The translations under genes were made by a program, and so were the position numbers. This document shows positions 25,381-33,588 of a DNA stretch of 64,000 nucleotides, in pieces. A model generated the notes under the pieces. It was not told the origin of the DNA. It saw only the letters and a list, made by a program, of their open reading frames with translations, and made no database searches. Numbering within the stretch: position 1 is the first letter of the stretch; every line of letters starts with the position of its first letter. This DNA comes from Acidimicrobiia bacterium (lineage in GTDB: Bacteria > Actinomycetota > Acidimicrobiia > Spongiisociales > UBA5794): NCBI GenBank assembly GCA_041393965.1, contig JAWKJB010000002.1, forward strand, positions 434,001 through 498,000. The letters run 5' to 3'.

Positions 25381-25883
25381 TCGAAACCCTCAACCGATTC
25401 GGGATCATCCGGTTCGGCGCGAGCTTCCGGAAGCACAAGGACCGCCCTACCGGATTCGAGCATCACTCGACTCGATACCGATTCCCACGCATCCCGATTG
25501 AAGATCTGCTTGGTTGCCCCGAGAATGACGACATCGACATCGAGTTCCGACGCGGCCTTTGAGATCTCCGTCGCGGCGTCCCGTCCTTCCAAGGTGAGCA
25601 ACGAACACGGGATGTGCGCCCGCTCGAGGGCGAGACGGATCGGCTCGGTGAGGCGATGCGCCCGCTCGCTGAGGTACTTGGCGACGAGCGTGTCCTCGCT
25701 GGTCGGGACTCCCGCGTCTCGCAGCGGGTGCCAATCATCGCGGTTGATCTCTTCGAGAAACGATCTCGGCACCTCGACGACCGTCGCGATCGTGACGGCT
25801 CCGTTGTTTCCCATCAGATGGCGCACGAATCCGACGACCGGTTCGGGGTTCAACGCGCCGGCAGTAGCGACGAGAACATGCAT
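25350..25883 (-). CDS. Universal stress protein family
   Basis: UspA-like alpha/beta protein, 177 residues. It opens with MHVLVATAGALNPEPVVGFVRHL and ends with the strand-helix-strand DVVILGATKQIFNRDAWES followed by SGRAVLVLPEA. The ATP-binding G-x2-G-x9-G-S/T loop is only partly kept (no second Gly), so it may not bind ATP. Usp proteins act in stress survival without a fixed partner. The TATGCT hexamer (complement of 25890-25895) stands 6 bases before the ATG: probable leaderless transcript. Its last 31 bp overlap the Nudix gene tail to tail. Confidence 0.8.
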   Translation of the reverse strand: MHVLVATAGALNPEPVVGFVRHLMGNNGAVTIATVVEVPRSFLEEINRDDWHPLRDAGVPTSEDTLVAKYLSERAHRLTEPIRLALERAHIPCSLLTLEGRDAATEISKAASELDVDVVILGATKQIFNRDAWESVSSRVMLESGRAVLVLPEARAEPDDPESVEGFDQAVESSLSR

Positions 25884-25923
25884 GACACCAGCATAGGTCC
25901 GAAATCCAGTTGGCGCCGGAGTG

Positions 25924-26343
25924 TCAGCCCTCGCGGGCGTCGGGTCGTGTCGACCGGAGCCGTTCCAGCTGCGCCTTGATGGACGCCACCTCATCGGCAT
26001 GGTCGTCGGTGATCGCCCTGTTGATCCCGTAGCGATACGCGCCGGGATCCTGGATTCGTGGCGCGTGGTGCCGCTCGCTCCAGCCCGGCTCGATCTGCAT
26101 CCGCTCGATCTCATCGAGCCTGTCCTCGAGCGCCTCGATCTGGCGTTGCACCGCATCAGGGTGACGAGACGCATCCGCGAGGTGTCTCGCACGAATACGG
26201 AGCTGTTCGCGTTCGTGAATGAGGTCGGCGCGCCTTGGATTGTCATCGTCCATGCCAGCGATGTCGCGGCTCAGCACTCGGATCTCATTGACCAGGTTGT
26301 CGACGAGTTCGGACACGGGCAGCTCCGGTGATGCAGCCGACAC
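25924..26343 (-). CDS. Coiled-coil protein, paralogue of 43976-44389
   Basis: Unrecognised 139-residue protein, mostly long amphipathic helices: VDNLVNEIRVLSRDIAGM, REQLRIRARHLADAS, and VQRQIEALEDRLDEIERMQI. A short C-terminal block follows, GAYRYGINRAITDDHADEVA then SIKAQLERL. The same order (long coiled coil, then a Gly-rich turn with INRxI, then IKAxLxxL) occurs in the 137-residue protein at 43976, so the two appear to be paralogues. No signal peptide or membrane helix is seen. Coiled-coil length of about 90 residues suggests an oligomerising or scaffolding role, but no function can be assigned. Confidence 0.65.
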   Translation of the reverse strand: MSAASPELPVSELVDNLVNEIRVLSRDIAGMDDDNPRRADLIHEREQLRIRARHLADASRHPDAVQRQIEALEDRLDEIERMQIEPGWSERHHAPRIQDPGAYRYGINRAITDDHADEVASIKAQLERLRSTRPDAREG

Positions 26344-26632
26344 AGTACCCGGAGTCCGCTGATCACGGGCACCAACTGCGGGACTCGCTGCCGGCTCACG
26401 ACAGAAATGGACCGGGATGTCACCGCAGTGTCGATCCTCGGTGGCTCACATCGGCCAAGGTTCAACCGATGCTTGAGGGTCGAAGATTCGTCGAGTTGGC
26501 GGGCATTTTTGCTGCTCCCTCAACGACCGGTCGAGGGTTCGGCTGGGAGTAAAATCGACTTACGCACATTCCTGTGTGTAAGAGGGCCGGTGCCGTCTCG
26601 ACAGCATGTCTGATGGCGCGGCATCGGGCGTC
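26344..26632. other. Intergenic region, 289 bp
   Basis: No ORF on either strand shows coding character. The region must hold the promoter of the leftward coiled-coil gene (start 26343) and carries the probable terminator of the leftward btpA-like gene at 26559-26582. A TTGAGGG/CCCTCAA pair (26473 and about 26517) could form a weak long-loop stem. Base composition is slightly richer in A and T near 26545-26575. Nothing else is recognised. Confidence 0.5.
26559..26582 (-). terminator. Candidate intrinsic terminator after btpA-like gene
   Basis: Inverted repeat CTTACGCACA / TGTGTGTAAG with a 4-base loop (one G-T or mismatch pair in a 10-bp stem). Read on the minus strand the hairpin is followed by TCGATTTTA, a short T-rich run. 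It lies 50 bp downstream of the stop of the gene at 26633-27400, in the right orientation. The stem is AT-moderate, so strength is uncertain. Confidence 0.55.
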
Positions 26633-27400
26633 TCATTCGGATGCAGCGGCGACGATCGCGCCCGCGCGGTCGACATCGACGCGATTCGTGGTCACGCCGT
26701 CCTCCTTGGTGGCGGTGCCGACGATGGCGCCGTCAGCGATGGCCAGCAGTTCGGCGATCGTGGAGGCCGTGGCGCCCGATCCGACATAGACCGGAAGGTT
26801 GCTCGCCTCACACACCGCCCGCAACTCCACGATGTTGGTTGCCGCGCCGGTCCCGGAGCCGGTCACGATGACGGCATCTGCGCCAGCGCGTTCGGTGAGG
26901 TCGCGGGTGGCGTCGACGAGATGGAGACCCGGTGGCGGCGTTGCGTGCTTGACGAAGACATCTGCCATGATCGACACATCCGGACAGAGGTGTGCGCGGA
27001 GTCGTGAGACCTCAGCTGCCCGTCCGACGATCGGGCCCTGGTCGGTGAACATCGTTCCGGAAAGAACATTGACTCGGATGTAGGACGCCGATGTCGCCGC
27101 GGCCACCGAGAGTGCACCGACGGCGTCGTTGCGAAGGACATTGACTCCGGTCGGGAGCTGGCACGCCTCCGCGACCTCCCCTACCGCAGCAGTCATCGCT
27201 GCGATGGTCACCTTTGGGACATCGTCGGCGTCGAATGGGGCATCCCCGAAGTTCTCGACCATCACACCGTCGAACCCGGCATCGGCGAGGAGCCGGGCGT
27301 CTGCTGCTGCCCCGTCGAGGACCGAACTGAAGTCACCTCGAAACCGTGGACTGCCGGGAAGGGGCCCGAGATGGACCACGCCGATGAGGCGGGGAAGCAC
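26633..27400 (-). CDS. BtpA/SgcQ family TIM-barrel protein
   Basis: BtpA-family (beta/alpha)8-barrel protein, 255 residues. Family hallmarks: IGVVHLGPLPGSPRFRG at the N-terminus, GFDGVMVENFGDAPF near 42, the INVLRND-like LPTGVNVLRNDA near 83, and YIRVNVLSGTMFTDQG near 107. BtpA was named for a role in photosystem I assembly, but most bacterial members have no proven reaction; some resemble enzymes of sugar or nucleoside metabolism. It starts with GTG (27400), 2 bases after the upstream stop, so it is co-translated with the DinB-like gene. Confidence 0.85.
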   Translation of the reverse strand: MLPRLIGVVHLGPLPGSPRFRGDFSSVLDGAAADARLLADAGFDGVMVENFGDAPFDADDVPKVTIAAMTAAVGEVAEACQLPTGVNVLRNDAVGALSVAAATSASYIRVNVLSGTMFTDQGPIVGRAAEVSRLRAHLCPDVSIMADVFVKHATPPPGLHLVDATRDLTERAGADAVIVTGSGTGAATNIVELRAVCEASNLPVYVGSGATASTIAELLAIADGAIVGTATKEDGVTTNRVDVDRAGAIVAAASE

Positions 27401-27402
27401 GA

Positions 27403-28185
27403 TCAGTACGCGCGGGCGATGCGGAGTGCCAACTCGGCGTAGTCACCAACAGCCTTGAGCCCGGTGTCCTCGGGATCCTGGCGTTGTACGACCACCCGAC
27501 ACCAATCCCCGGCCATTCCCTTGATGACCTGGTCGGTGTCCTCCGGACCAAAACGCCACGCAGCGTACAGCGGCCCCATGACCTCGACCCGGATGCCGGA
27601 CGAGGGGAACTCCTCGCCAGCCTCGGCGAATGCGAATGGAAGACTCCGCTGGCCGAGCGATGCGATGTGGCGCAAACGGGAAGTATCCGCGAGGGGATCG
27701 GGGTCCTCGTCCTCTCCGGGCGGCTCCTCGAGCGGCTCCATCCGTCCAAGGATCGCCGCCTTGACATCGAGGCCATGTGCCCAGGTCTCCATGAGGCGTG
27801 CCGCCGCAAACGATCGTGCACTCATCTCACCGTGGAGCCACGCAATGCGATCGCTTGCCTGCATCCGCGAAAGAGCTTCGACCACATCGGCTCGACCGAA
27901 GCGCCACCATTCGATGATCTCCTGATGGCGGCGGCCTCGTCCTTTTTCGACACCCCGCTCGGTCCACTCGTCGATATCGGTGACCTTCTCCGCCTTGATC
28001 CTGGCGGCACCCTGCTCGATGACCTCCGCGGCGAAGTCTTCGGTGAATGCGAGGTGACTGACGGTGTCCTGGACGGTCCAGCCCTCAGCTGGCGTCTCGA
28101 TTGCCCATTGGTGGACACGCAGTGTCTGGAGGAACTGGTCCAGATGCTGCTGCTCGGCGACGAGGTCTGACAGGATTTCTCGCAT
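27403..28185 (-). CDS. TIGR03084-type DinB-like metal-binding protein
   Basis: Actinobacterial protein of the mycothiol-dependent maleylpyruvate isomerase / DinB-like superfamily (TIGR03084 type), 260 residues. Metal-ligand histidines fit VQDTVSHLAFTEDFA (about 39-53) and RLMETWAHGLDVKA (about 130-143), in the four-helix bundle half. The C-terminal half (GPLYAAWRFGPEDTDQVIKG) is an SCP2-like domain. Related enzymes use mycothiol; the reaction here is unknown. A near-consensus TAGAAT (complement of 28192-28197) is 6 bases before the ATG, the clearest leaderless promoter in the window. Confidence 0.8.
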   Translation of the reverse strand: MREILSDLVAEQQHLDQFLQTLRVHQWAIETPAEGWTVQDTVSHLAFTEDFAAEVIEQGAARIKAEKVTDIDEWTERGVEKGRGRRHQEIIEWWRFGRADVVEALSRMQASDRIAWLHGEMSARSFAAARLMETWAHGLDVKAAILGRMEPLEEPPGEDEDPDPLADTSRLRHIASLGQRSLPFAFAEAGEEFPSSGIRVEVMGPLYAAWRFGPEDTDQVIKGMAGDWCRVVVQRQDPEDTGLKAVGDYAELALRIARAY

Positions 28186-28221
28186 CGGCAGATTCTACCG
28201 TACGCAGGCTTGTTGGCGGAC

Positions 28222-29283
28222 TCATGACGCTGGCGGAGCGGACTGGTTGAGCCGGTCGATCAGCGTACGAAGGCGGCCGTAGCTGCGCCGATCGAAAGCG
28301 AACGACAGCCTCGGGAGGTCGACCACATCGTCAGTCTCGATCTCTGCCTTGCTCGCCGTCACCCGCTCGATGCCGCCGACATCGATGATGTCCGCGTATT
28401 CATCCGACAGTTCCCTGACGGTATCATCCGGCACATCGGTGGTGAGTCGCAGGACCAGCTTCCCGTTCACAAATCGTTGGGAGTGGTAGACCCGGAAGAA
28501 CCCGAGGATCTCGTCGGCTGCCTCCCTCACGCTGTTGGTGACCTTGTAGAGGCTTGCATCGTGGCGAGAGATCATCCCCTGTCGAAGGAGCACATCACAC
28601 AGGTCGAGCCACGCATCCCAGTATCCCGTTCCTTCGGCATCGATCATCACGATCGGGTGCATGTCGGACTTGCCAGTCTGGACAAGGGTCAGAAGCTCGA
28701 AAACCTCGTCCATCGTTCCGAAACCGCCCGGGAACAGGGCGAAGGCGTCGGATTCCTTGACGAATTGCACCTTGCGGGTGAAGAAGTACTTGAAGTTGAT
28801 CACATTGCCCGGCGACAGATACTCGTTGGCGCCCGACTCGAACGGAAGCCGGATGTTCACTCCGAAACTCGACGCGGTGCCAGCCCCCTTGTTTGCGGCT
28901 TCCATGATGCCTGGGCCTGCACCGGTGATGACCATCCAACCGTGGGCCTCGGCCATGGTGCGCCCGAATTCCTCGGCGAGCAGGTAATTGGGCTCCGACG
29001 GCTGTGTTCGTGCCGAGCCGTAGACGGCGACCTTCCGGAGGTCGTGATGGGGCGCGAAGACGAGGGAGGAGTACCTGAGTTCCTTGAGCGCCGTGTTCAT
29101 CATCTTGACATCACCGCGGTCGGTGTTGTCCTTGATCAGCTTGAGCGCCGTGTCGATGATCTCGTGGATAAGGTTCTCGTCGCGATGCGCGCCGGGGTTC
29201 GCTGGCATGACGCGGTTGATGAGGGCATCGATCTGCGCGTCGAGGGAGGGTTCGGGGGAGAGTTCGGGGGGGAGTTCGGGCAT
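28222..29283 (-). CDS. LOG-family (TIGR00730) nucleotide-binding protein
   Basis: Lysine-decarboxylase-like LOG fold protein, 353 residues, longer than the about 190 residues of plant-type LOG. The nucleotide motif is PGGFGTMDEVFE (about residues 190-201), and GAGPGIMEAANKGA near 118 is the other family signature. Short LOG proteins cleave cytokinin ribotides or AMP; this longer class with extra N- and C-terminal regions may be a nucleotide 5'-phosphate nucleosidase (PpnN-like), but I infer no substrate. TACCTT (complement of the bases 6 upstream) again suggests a leaderless transcript. The N-terminus is Pro/Glu-rich (MPELPPELSPEPS). Confidence 0.85.
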   Translation of the reverse strand: MPELPPELSPEPSLDAQIDALINRVMPANPGAHRDENLIHEIIDTALKLIKDNTDRGDVKMMNTALKELRYSSLVFAPHHDLRKVAVYGSARTQPSEPNYLLAEEFGRTMAEAHGWMVITGAGPGIMEAANKGAGTASSFGVNIRLPFESGANEYLSPGNVINFKYFFTRKVQFVKESDAFALFPGGFGTMDEVFELLTLVQTGKSDMHPIVMIDAEGTGYWDAWLDLCDVLLRQGMISRHDASLYKVTNSVREAADEILGFFRVYHSQRFVNGKLVLRLTTDVPDDTVRELSDEYADIIDVGGIERVTASKAEIETDDVVDLPRLSFAFDRRSYGRLRTLIDRLNQSAPPAS

Positions 29284-29353
29284 GGCCCCAAGGTATCAGG
29301 CGGGTCGCCGTTTCCGAACACTTGTGGTCATGGCCCGGCAGTAGGCTTCGTCC

Positions 29354-29839
29354 ATGCCCTCATTCGATGTTGTTTCGACGGTCGACCTCCAAGAGGTGCG
29401 CAATGCCGTCGACCAGTCCTCCCGCGAGATCGTCAACCGGTACGACTTCAAGGGAACGGCCTCGACGGTGCGCCTTGTCGACGACGGGATCGTGATCGAG
29501 TCGGATTCGGAAGGTCGCCTTGCCGCTGCCGTCGATGTTCTCAAAGGGAAGCTGGTCAAGCGTGGGGTCAGCCTCAAGTCCATCTCAGGAGGCGAACCGA
29601 CGCAGATCGGCGGTGGTCGATACCAGGCAACCTTCCACCTCAACCAGGGGATCGCCAAGGACGCGGCGAAGGAGCTGACGAAGCTCATCAAGGATGCGAA
29701 ACTGAAGGTTCAGGTCGCCATTCAAGGGGACCAGCTGAGGGTCTCCGGCAAGAAGCGGGACGACCTCCAGACCGTGATTGCCTTGCTCAAGGATCTCGAC
29801 TTCCGGCTCCCGCTCCAGTACCTCAACTTCCGCGACTGA
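29354..29839 (+). CDS. yajQ: YajQ family nucleotide-binding protein
   Basis: YajQ-family protein (UPF0234), 161 residues, two RRM-like ferredoxin folds. It opens MPSFDVVSTVDLQEVRNAVD, has VNRYDFKGTAS (about 27), KRGVSLKSISGGE and ends DFRLPLQYLNFRD, all family signatures. Members bind nucleotides or RNA, and some bind cyclic di-GMP and act as effectors. TAGGCT (29342-29347) lies 6 bases before the ATG. It converges with the MoxR-type ATPase gene; a short stem TCCGG/CCGGA in the 51-bp gap may serve as terminator. Confidence 0.92.
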   Translation: MPSFDVVSTVDLQEVRNAVDQSSREIVNRYDFKGTASTVRLVDDGIVIESDSEGRLAAAVDVLKGKLVKRGVSLKSISGGEPTQIGGGRYQATFHLNQGIAKDAAKELTKLIKDAKLKVQVAIQGDQLRVSGKKRDDLQTVIALLKDLDFRLPLQYLNFRD

Positions 29840-29890
29840 CGAAAGCGGTTCGCCCCTTCCTCAGGTCCGGATCGTGCCGGAACCCGCTCC

Positions 29891-30883
29891 TCATCCGCTG
29901 AACGGATCTCCGGATGGGCCCTTCCTGACGATCGCGGACCAGATGGTCTCGTAGTGGTCCCGGTCGTATGGTTCGATGTGGGGAAGCACGAACTCCTGCC
30001 ACGACCAGCGCATCGGATCGTCCTTGTCAGCGTACATCCGTAGCCCTGCCGGGTAGCGATCGAGCACCGTCCTGAGCGACATCGGTGTTTCGACGCGTGT
30101 CCGTGCGTCGCCAGCAACGAACGAAGTGTTGATCTCGACCGCGAGCTTCGTCAGAAGGCCCCGCACGGTCGGGTCCATGTCGGGATGCCTGCGCTCAAGC
30201 ATGGTTGCGAGGTCATCCTCGCCCGGAAACACCTTCTCCCAGATGATCCACCGGTCGGCGAAAGCCTTGTTCAGTGTCTGGGTGCCTGCGTAGTCGCGCA
30301 GATCCGTTGGGTTGAGCGTTCCGAAAATGCGAACATCGTCCCGCAGCCGAACGATTTCTCCTGTGGGGAGTTCGAGCGCGCGGTGGCGGTCGAGCAGTCC
30401 GTGGAGTGCAAAAAGCGTCTCTGCCCCCGCCGCATTCAGCTCCGAGAGGTTTATCATCGCAGGGCCACGAAGGGCGCGGGTGATGTCGCCGTCCTCCCAT
30501 CGGCTCTCGGTGCCCCCCTTGCCATCCCCGTGGAGCTTGACGGATCCGATCAGGGTGATGTCGCGAACCTCGCCGGTGAGAGGGATTCGGTAGTAGGGAG
30601 TCTTGAGCCTTGCGGCGAACTGCTCAAGATCGTGGTCCTTGCCCGTCCCCATGTGTCCGCGCAGGGCAAGATGCAGTGGGCTGTCGGTGAAATGCGAGCG
30701 CCGGATCGCTTCGAGGCGGGCGAGCTTGTACTGCATGCCGAGATCGACATAGAACTCGTCCACGGTCGGGATGTGTTCGCGTCGAAGGGCGTGATCCGGA
30801 AGGTCCTTGCTGATCGTTGTGACCGGCAGGGTGACATCGGGACCTTCACCCATCGGGTCGACGAAGGTGACACTTTCAGGCAT
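29891..30883 (-). CDS. MoxR/CobS-like AAA+ protein with altered Walker motifs
   Basis: AAA+ ATPase-like protein of the MoxR/CobS group, 330 residues. Walker A reads GHMGTGKD (76-83) with Asp where Thr or Ser should bind magnesium. The Walker B strand reads MINLSELN (143-150) in place of hhhhDE: the Asp is missing and one Glu remains. Sensor 1 is intact (RIFGTLNPTDLRD, Asn191). The CobS-like LEQFAARLKTPYYRI after the loop supports the family. Such proteins act with VWA partners as chaperones or metal-insertion motors; here the VWA gene is directly upstream with an 8-bp overlap. ATPase activity is in doubt. Confidence 0.8.
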   Translation of the reverse strand: MPESVTFVDPMGEGPDVTLPVTTISKDLPDHALRREHIPTVDEFYVDLGMQYKLARLEAIRRSHFTDSPLHLALRGHMGTGKDHDLEQFAARLKTPYYRIPLTGEVRDITLIGSVKLHGDGKGGTESRWEDGDITRALRGPAMINLSELNAAGAETLFALHGLLDRHRALELPTGEIVRLRDDVRIFGTLNPTDLRDYAGTQTLNKAFADRWIIWEKVFPGEDDLATMLERRHPDMDPTVRGLLTKLAVEINTSFVAGDARTRVETPMSLRTVLDRYPAGLRMYADKDDPMRWSWQEFVLPHIEPYDRDHYETIWSAIVRKGPSGDPFSG

Positions 30884-33092
30884 TGGTTGCTCCTGTCATC
30901 TGTTCCTTGAGAACGCGTTCTCCCTCATGGCCCCACCACGCGTCGACTCCCGACGCGGCGATCGACCGGTACAGCGCCGAGCGGACGCCTTCGACCACCG
31001 CCGCGGCGAGGTGGCGTGGCTGTTCGACGACCTGTGCCCGAGAATACGCAGCGCGCACCGTGTCGTCGCCGATGCCGATTCCGAGGACGGTTGCGCCGCC
31101 ATACTCGACTTCGGCGACGGTCTCGGCGAGGGCCTGGGCGGACCCGCGGGTCATGCCGTCGGCGAGTACGACGAGAATGCGATGTGCTGCATGCTGGGCG
31201 ACAAGTCGTTCCGCGGCGTGGGACACATTGAACTCGTCGACATTGGCTGCCTTGTCGAACATCGACACGGGCGGTGCGCTTGCAGGATCCTTGCGGGCGT
31301 CGCGAGCGGCATCCTGGGGCGATGCAGCCGTGTAGAACAGCCCGGCGAGAATGTCTTCACGGGACCTCCAGCGCTGTCGAAAGGACTTGACGAGATAGTG
31401 GTTCACCGTCCGCGTGAGCCGCTCCGCATTGCCTCCCTGTGCCTGCCGCAATCCGGCGGTCGCCCGCGTACGGGTATCCCGGTACGAGAGCTCCGAGTCG
31501 TCGGGCCCGGCGGCGAACGACCGATTGAAGATCGCGACCTCGAAATCGATCTGGAGTTCGTCGGCGAGTCTCGCAAGGGTCCACGCCCCAAGGAGCGCAG
31601 CCGCCATCGCCCACGGAGTCTTCCGGCCTCCGGCGTCGCGCGGTTGGAGCATCGATGCGGAGCCATCCACGAGCAGGCTCACCGCGTACGATCGCCTTGA
31701 AGGGAGATCCCGCCGCTCGAACATCCGCTCGTACAACCCGGCACCGAGCAACAACGGCGTATATGGGGACAGGTCGCCCGCATCGAATCCCGATCGGAGC
31801 CCGCGCCGCTGGTTGGCGAGAAACAACGGATATAGCTCACCGGAGACACGGTGCTGCGCGACCCCCCAGTCGTCTCCGGCCCGCTCGAGCATCGTGCGGC
31901 CCTGGGGGGCGAAGGTGGTGAAGAGCGTCGGCAGATCGGTGACCAGCAGTTTGCCCCCTTGGCCGGTTGGGAGAAAGACCGTTGGTGCCGTTGAAACCCG
32001 CATCAGCTGGTCAGTCGCCGGATCTCCTGCCTGGTCGGCATCGCCTTTGGCTCCCGCGTGGGCACTCACCGATTGGGCGGCCTGCCGTGTCTGATCGTAC
32101 GACTCGCGATCGGCGAGTGGCGGTGTCACCATCCGGACGGCGTCGACGGTGTCGGCGATAGCGGCACCATCGGCTTGTTCCTGTGCCTTGTGCTGTGCGG
32201 TCGTCGCAGCGCCTTCCTGTACGAGGTTGTGCATTCGCGCAACCGAGAGCAGCTGGAGCGCGATCGTCCCAACAGACCACACATCGTCGACATTGAGCAC
32301 CGGGTCGAGAAAGGCCACGGCGTCATCGATCGCGACCGCAACATGCGGATCGAGGCGCCGCTGGATCCGGTCCCGTTCCTCGTGGCCCCCGACGATCATG
32401 AAACACGCGAGGGCGAACTGCCCGAGCGGGCGGGCCTTGCCCATCGCGTGCCCGACGGATGTCCCGTACAGGTCCTTGAGGACCGACCCCGCGCCGGGAT
32501 ACGCCTCGAAATGGATGCGTTCCTGGCGAGCATCCTCGATGGCGAAGAAAAGCGCCTCTGCGGCAGGGCCACCGATTGTGTGGAGTCCTTCGAGCACCGT
32601 CATGGACGCCGCATCTGGTTCGTCGTCCTCGGCGATGTCGCTGTCGTCGATGTCGGGTCGAATGACATCGTCCTCCATCTCCCCGAGCTGAAACAGTCCG
32701 ACAGGAACCATCGGTCCCTCATCTTCGTCAACCGTGTCGCTCGTCCGCGCAAAAGGAAGCCACTCCTTCGGAATGGGGCGCTGCTCGTCGAGATCGGTGG
32801 CAATGAGATGGATCACCTCGTGGAGTGCCGAGGTCAACGCAACCTCGGCGGGCGTCACAGGAGCCGAGCGTGCGTACGCCGTCTGGAACGCGCGGGGATC
32901 GATGATGATCGTGTCCATCGTCGAAGCGGCCTGCGTGCCGAGCCGAACCTGGAGGTCCTCGCTACCTGCGAGCGAGCGTGCGAACCGTGTCACCGCCGGT
33001 GCGACCCGCTGATACCGTGCCACGACAGCCTCGATCGCCCGCTCCTCTGGCGGGAGAATCTCGTGGAGGACCGATTCGTCTCGTTCGCGCAT
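30876..33092 (-). CDS. VWA-domain protein with N-terminal zincin-like motif, MoxR partner
   Basis: 738-residue soluble protein. Residues 85-100 carry SALHEVIHLIATD, a HExxH zinc-protease motif (91-95); a later IEDARQERIHFEAYPG (about 208) resembles the NorD/CobT ED-x-R...YPG segment and could supply the third ligand. A long acidic linker follows. The C-terminal VWA domain starts near 470 with the metal site VDGSASM (DxSxS) and has LVVLADGMTRGSA farther on. The layout fits DUF2201-like proteins (putative metallopeptidase plus VWA) that pair with MoxR ATPases. Start ATG 33092 has GGAGG 4-5 bases upstream. Upstream extension to 34103 is only a shadow of the M16 gene. Confidence 0.78.
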   Translation of the reverse strand: MRERDESVLHEILPPEERAIEAVVARYQRVAPAVTRFARSLAGSEDLQVRLGTQAASTMDTIIIDPRAFQTAYARSAPVTPAEVALTSALHEVIHLIATDLDEQRPIPKEWLPFARTSDTVDEDEGPMVPVGLFQLGEMEDDVIRPDIDDSDIAEDDEPDAASMTVLEGLHTIGGPAAEALFFAIEDARQERIHFEAYPGAGSVLKDLYGTSVGHAMGKARPLGQFALACFMIVGGHEERDRIQRRLDPHVAVAIDDAVAFLDPVLNVDDVWSVGTIALQLLSVARMHNLVQEGAATTAQHKAQEQADGAAIADTVDAVRMVTPPLADRESYDQTRQAAQSVSAHAGAKGDADQAGDPATDQLMRVSTAPTVFLPTGQGGKLLVTDLPTLFTTFAPQGRTMLERAGDDWGVAQHRVSGELYPLFLANQRRGLRSGFDAGDLSPYTPLLLGAGLYERMFERRDLPSRRSYAVSLLVDGSASMLQPRDAGGRKTPWAMAAALLGAWTLARLADELQIDFEVAIFNRSFAAGPDDSELSYRDTRTRATAGLRQAQGGNAERLTRTVNHYLVKSFRQRWRSREDILAGLFYTAASPQDAARDARKDPASAPPVSMFDKAANVDEFNVSHAAERLVAQHAAHRILVVLADGMTRGSAQALAETVAEVEYGGATVLGIGIGDDTVRAAYSRAQVVEQPRHLAAAVVEGVRSALYRSIAASGVDAWWGHEGERVLKEQMTGATNA

Positions 33093-33137
33093 CAACCTCC
33101 AAGTGTACGATGCCCCTGTCCCGACGAGGAAGCCGTT

Positions 33138-33533
33138 GTGCGTATCGACATCCCCGAACGCGAGATCGAATGGCGGTTCGGGACATCGGGCGGTCCCGGT
33201 GGGCAGCATGCCAACAAGCGTGCGACTCGGGTCGAGCTCGTCTTTGATGCTGCCGCGTCGACGGCGCTGGATGAAGCCACCCGTGACAGGGTCGTTGCCC
33301 GCCTCGGACCCCGGATCCGGATCACCGAGGATGCGAGCCGGTCCCAGGCAAGGAACCGCGCAACGGCAAGGCGCCGTCTCGCATCGATGCTCGAGGACGC
33401 TGCCCTTCCCGAATCGCCGAAGCGGCAGCCAACCAAGCCCACCCGAGCGAGTCGGATGCGACGCCTCGCCGACAAGCGCAGGCGCAGTGCAGCCAAGGCG
33501 AAGCGCCGACGCCCAAACATCGATGACGAGTGA
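33138..33533 (+). CDS. arfB: Ribosome rescue peptidyl-tRNA hydrolase ArfB/YaeJ-like
   Basis: Class-I release-factor-like protein that frees stalled ribosomes lacking a usable stop codon; 131 residues. The catalytic GGQ is in GTSGGPGGQHANK (about 14-26) and the C-terminal tail is strongly basic (RRLADKRRRSAAKAKRRR), which threads the empty mRNA channel in this family. I start at GTG 33138 (VRIDIPEREIEW), which has GAGGAAG about 7 bases upstream. It is divergent from the VWA gene across 45 bp. A stop-codon-recognition domain is absent, as expected. Confidence 0.92.
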   Translation: MRIDIPEREIEWRFGTSGGPGGQHANKRATRVELVFDAAASTALDEATRDRVVARLGPRIRITEDASRSQARNRATARRRLASMLEDAALPESPKRQPTKPTRASRMRRLADKRRRSAAKAKRRRPNIDDE

Positions 33534-33588
33534 CCGGATACCGTCTTGCGAGGCTCGTGCACACCACCGGATTCCTATCATCAGACGA

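Noticed and set aside
30911..30920. GAACGCGTTC, resembling a LexA box
   Set aside because: The half-sites are 2 bases apart instead of 4, and it lies inside the VWA coding sequence.
32058..33137. Upstream part of the long plus-strand frame ending with arfB
   Set aside because: It runs antisense through the VWA gene; the GGQ protein begins at GTG 33138 with its own ribosome binding site.
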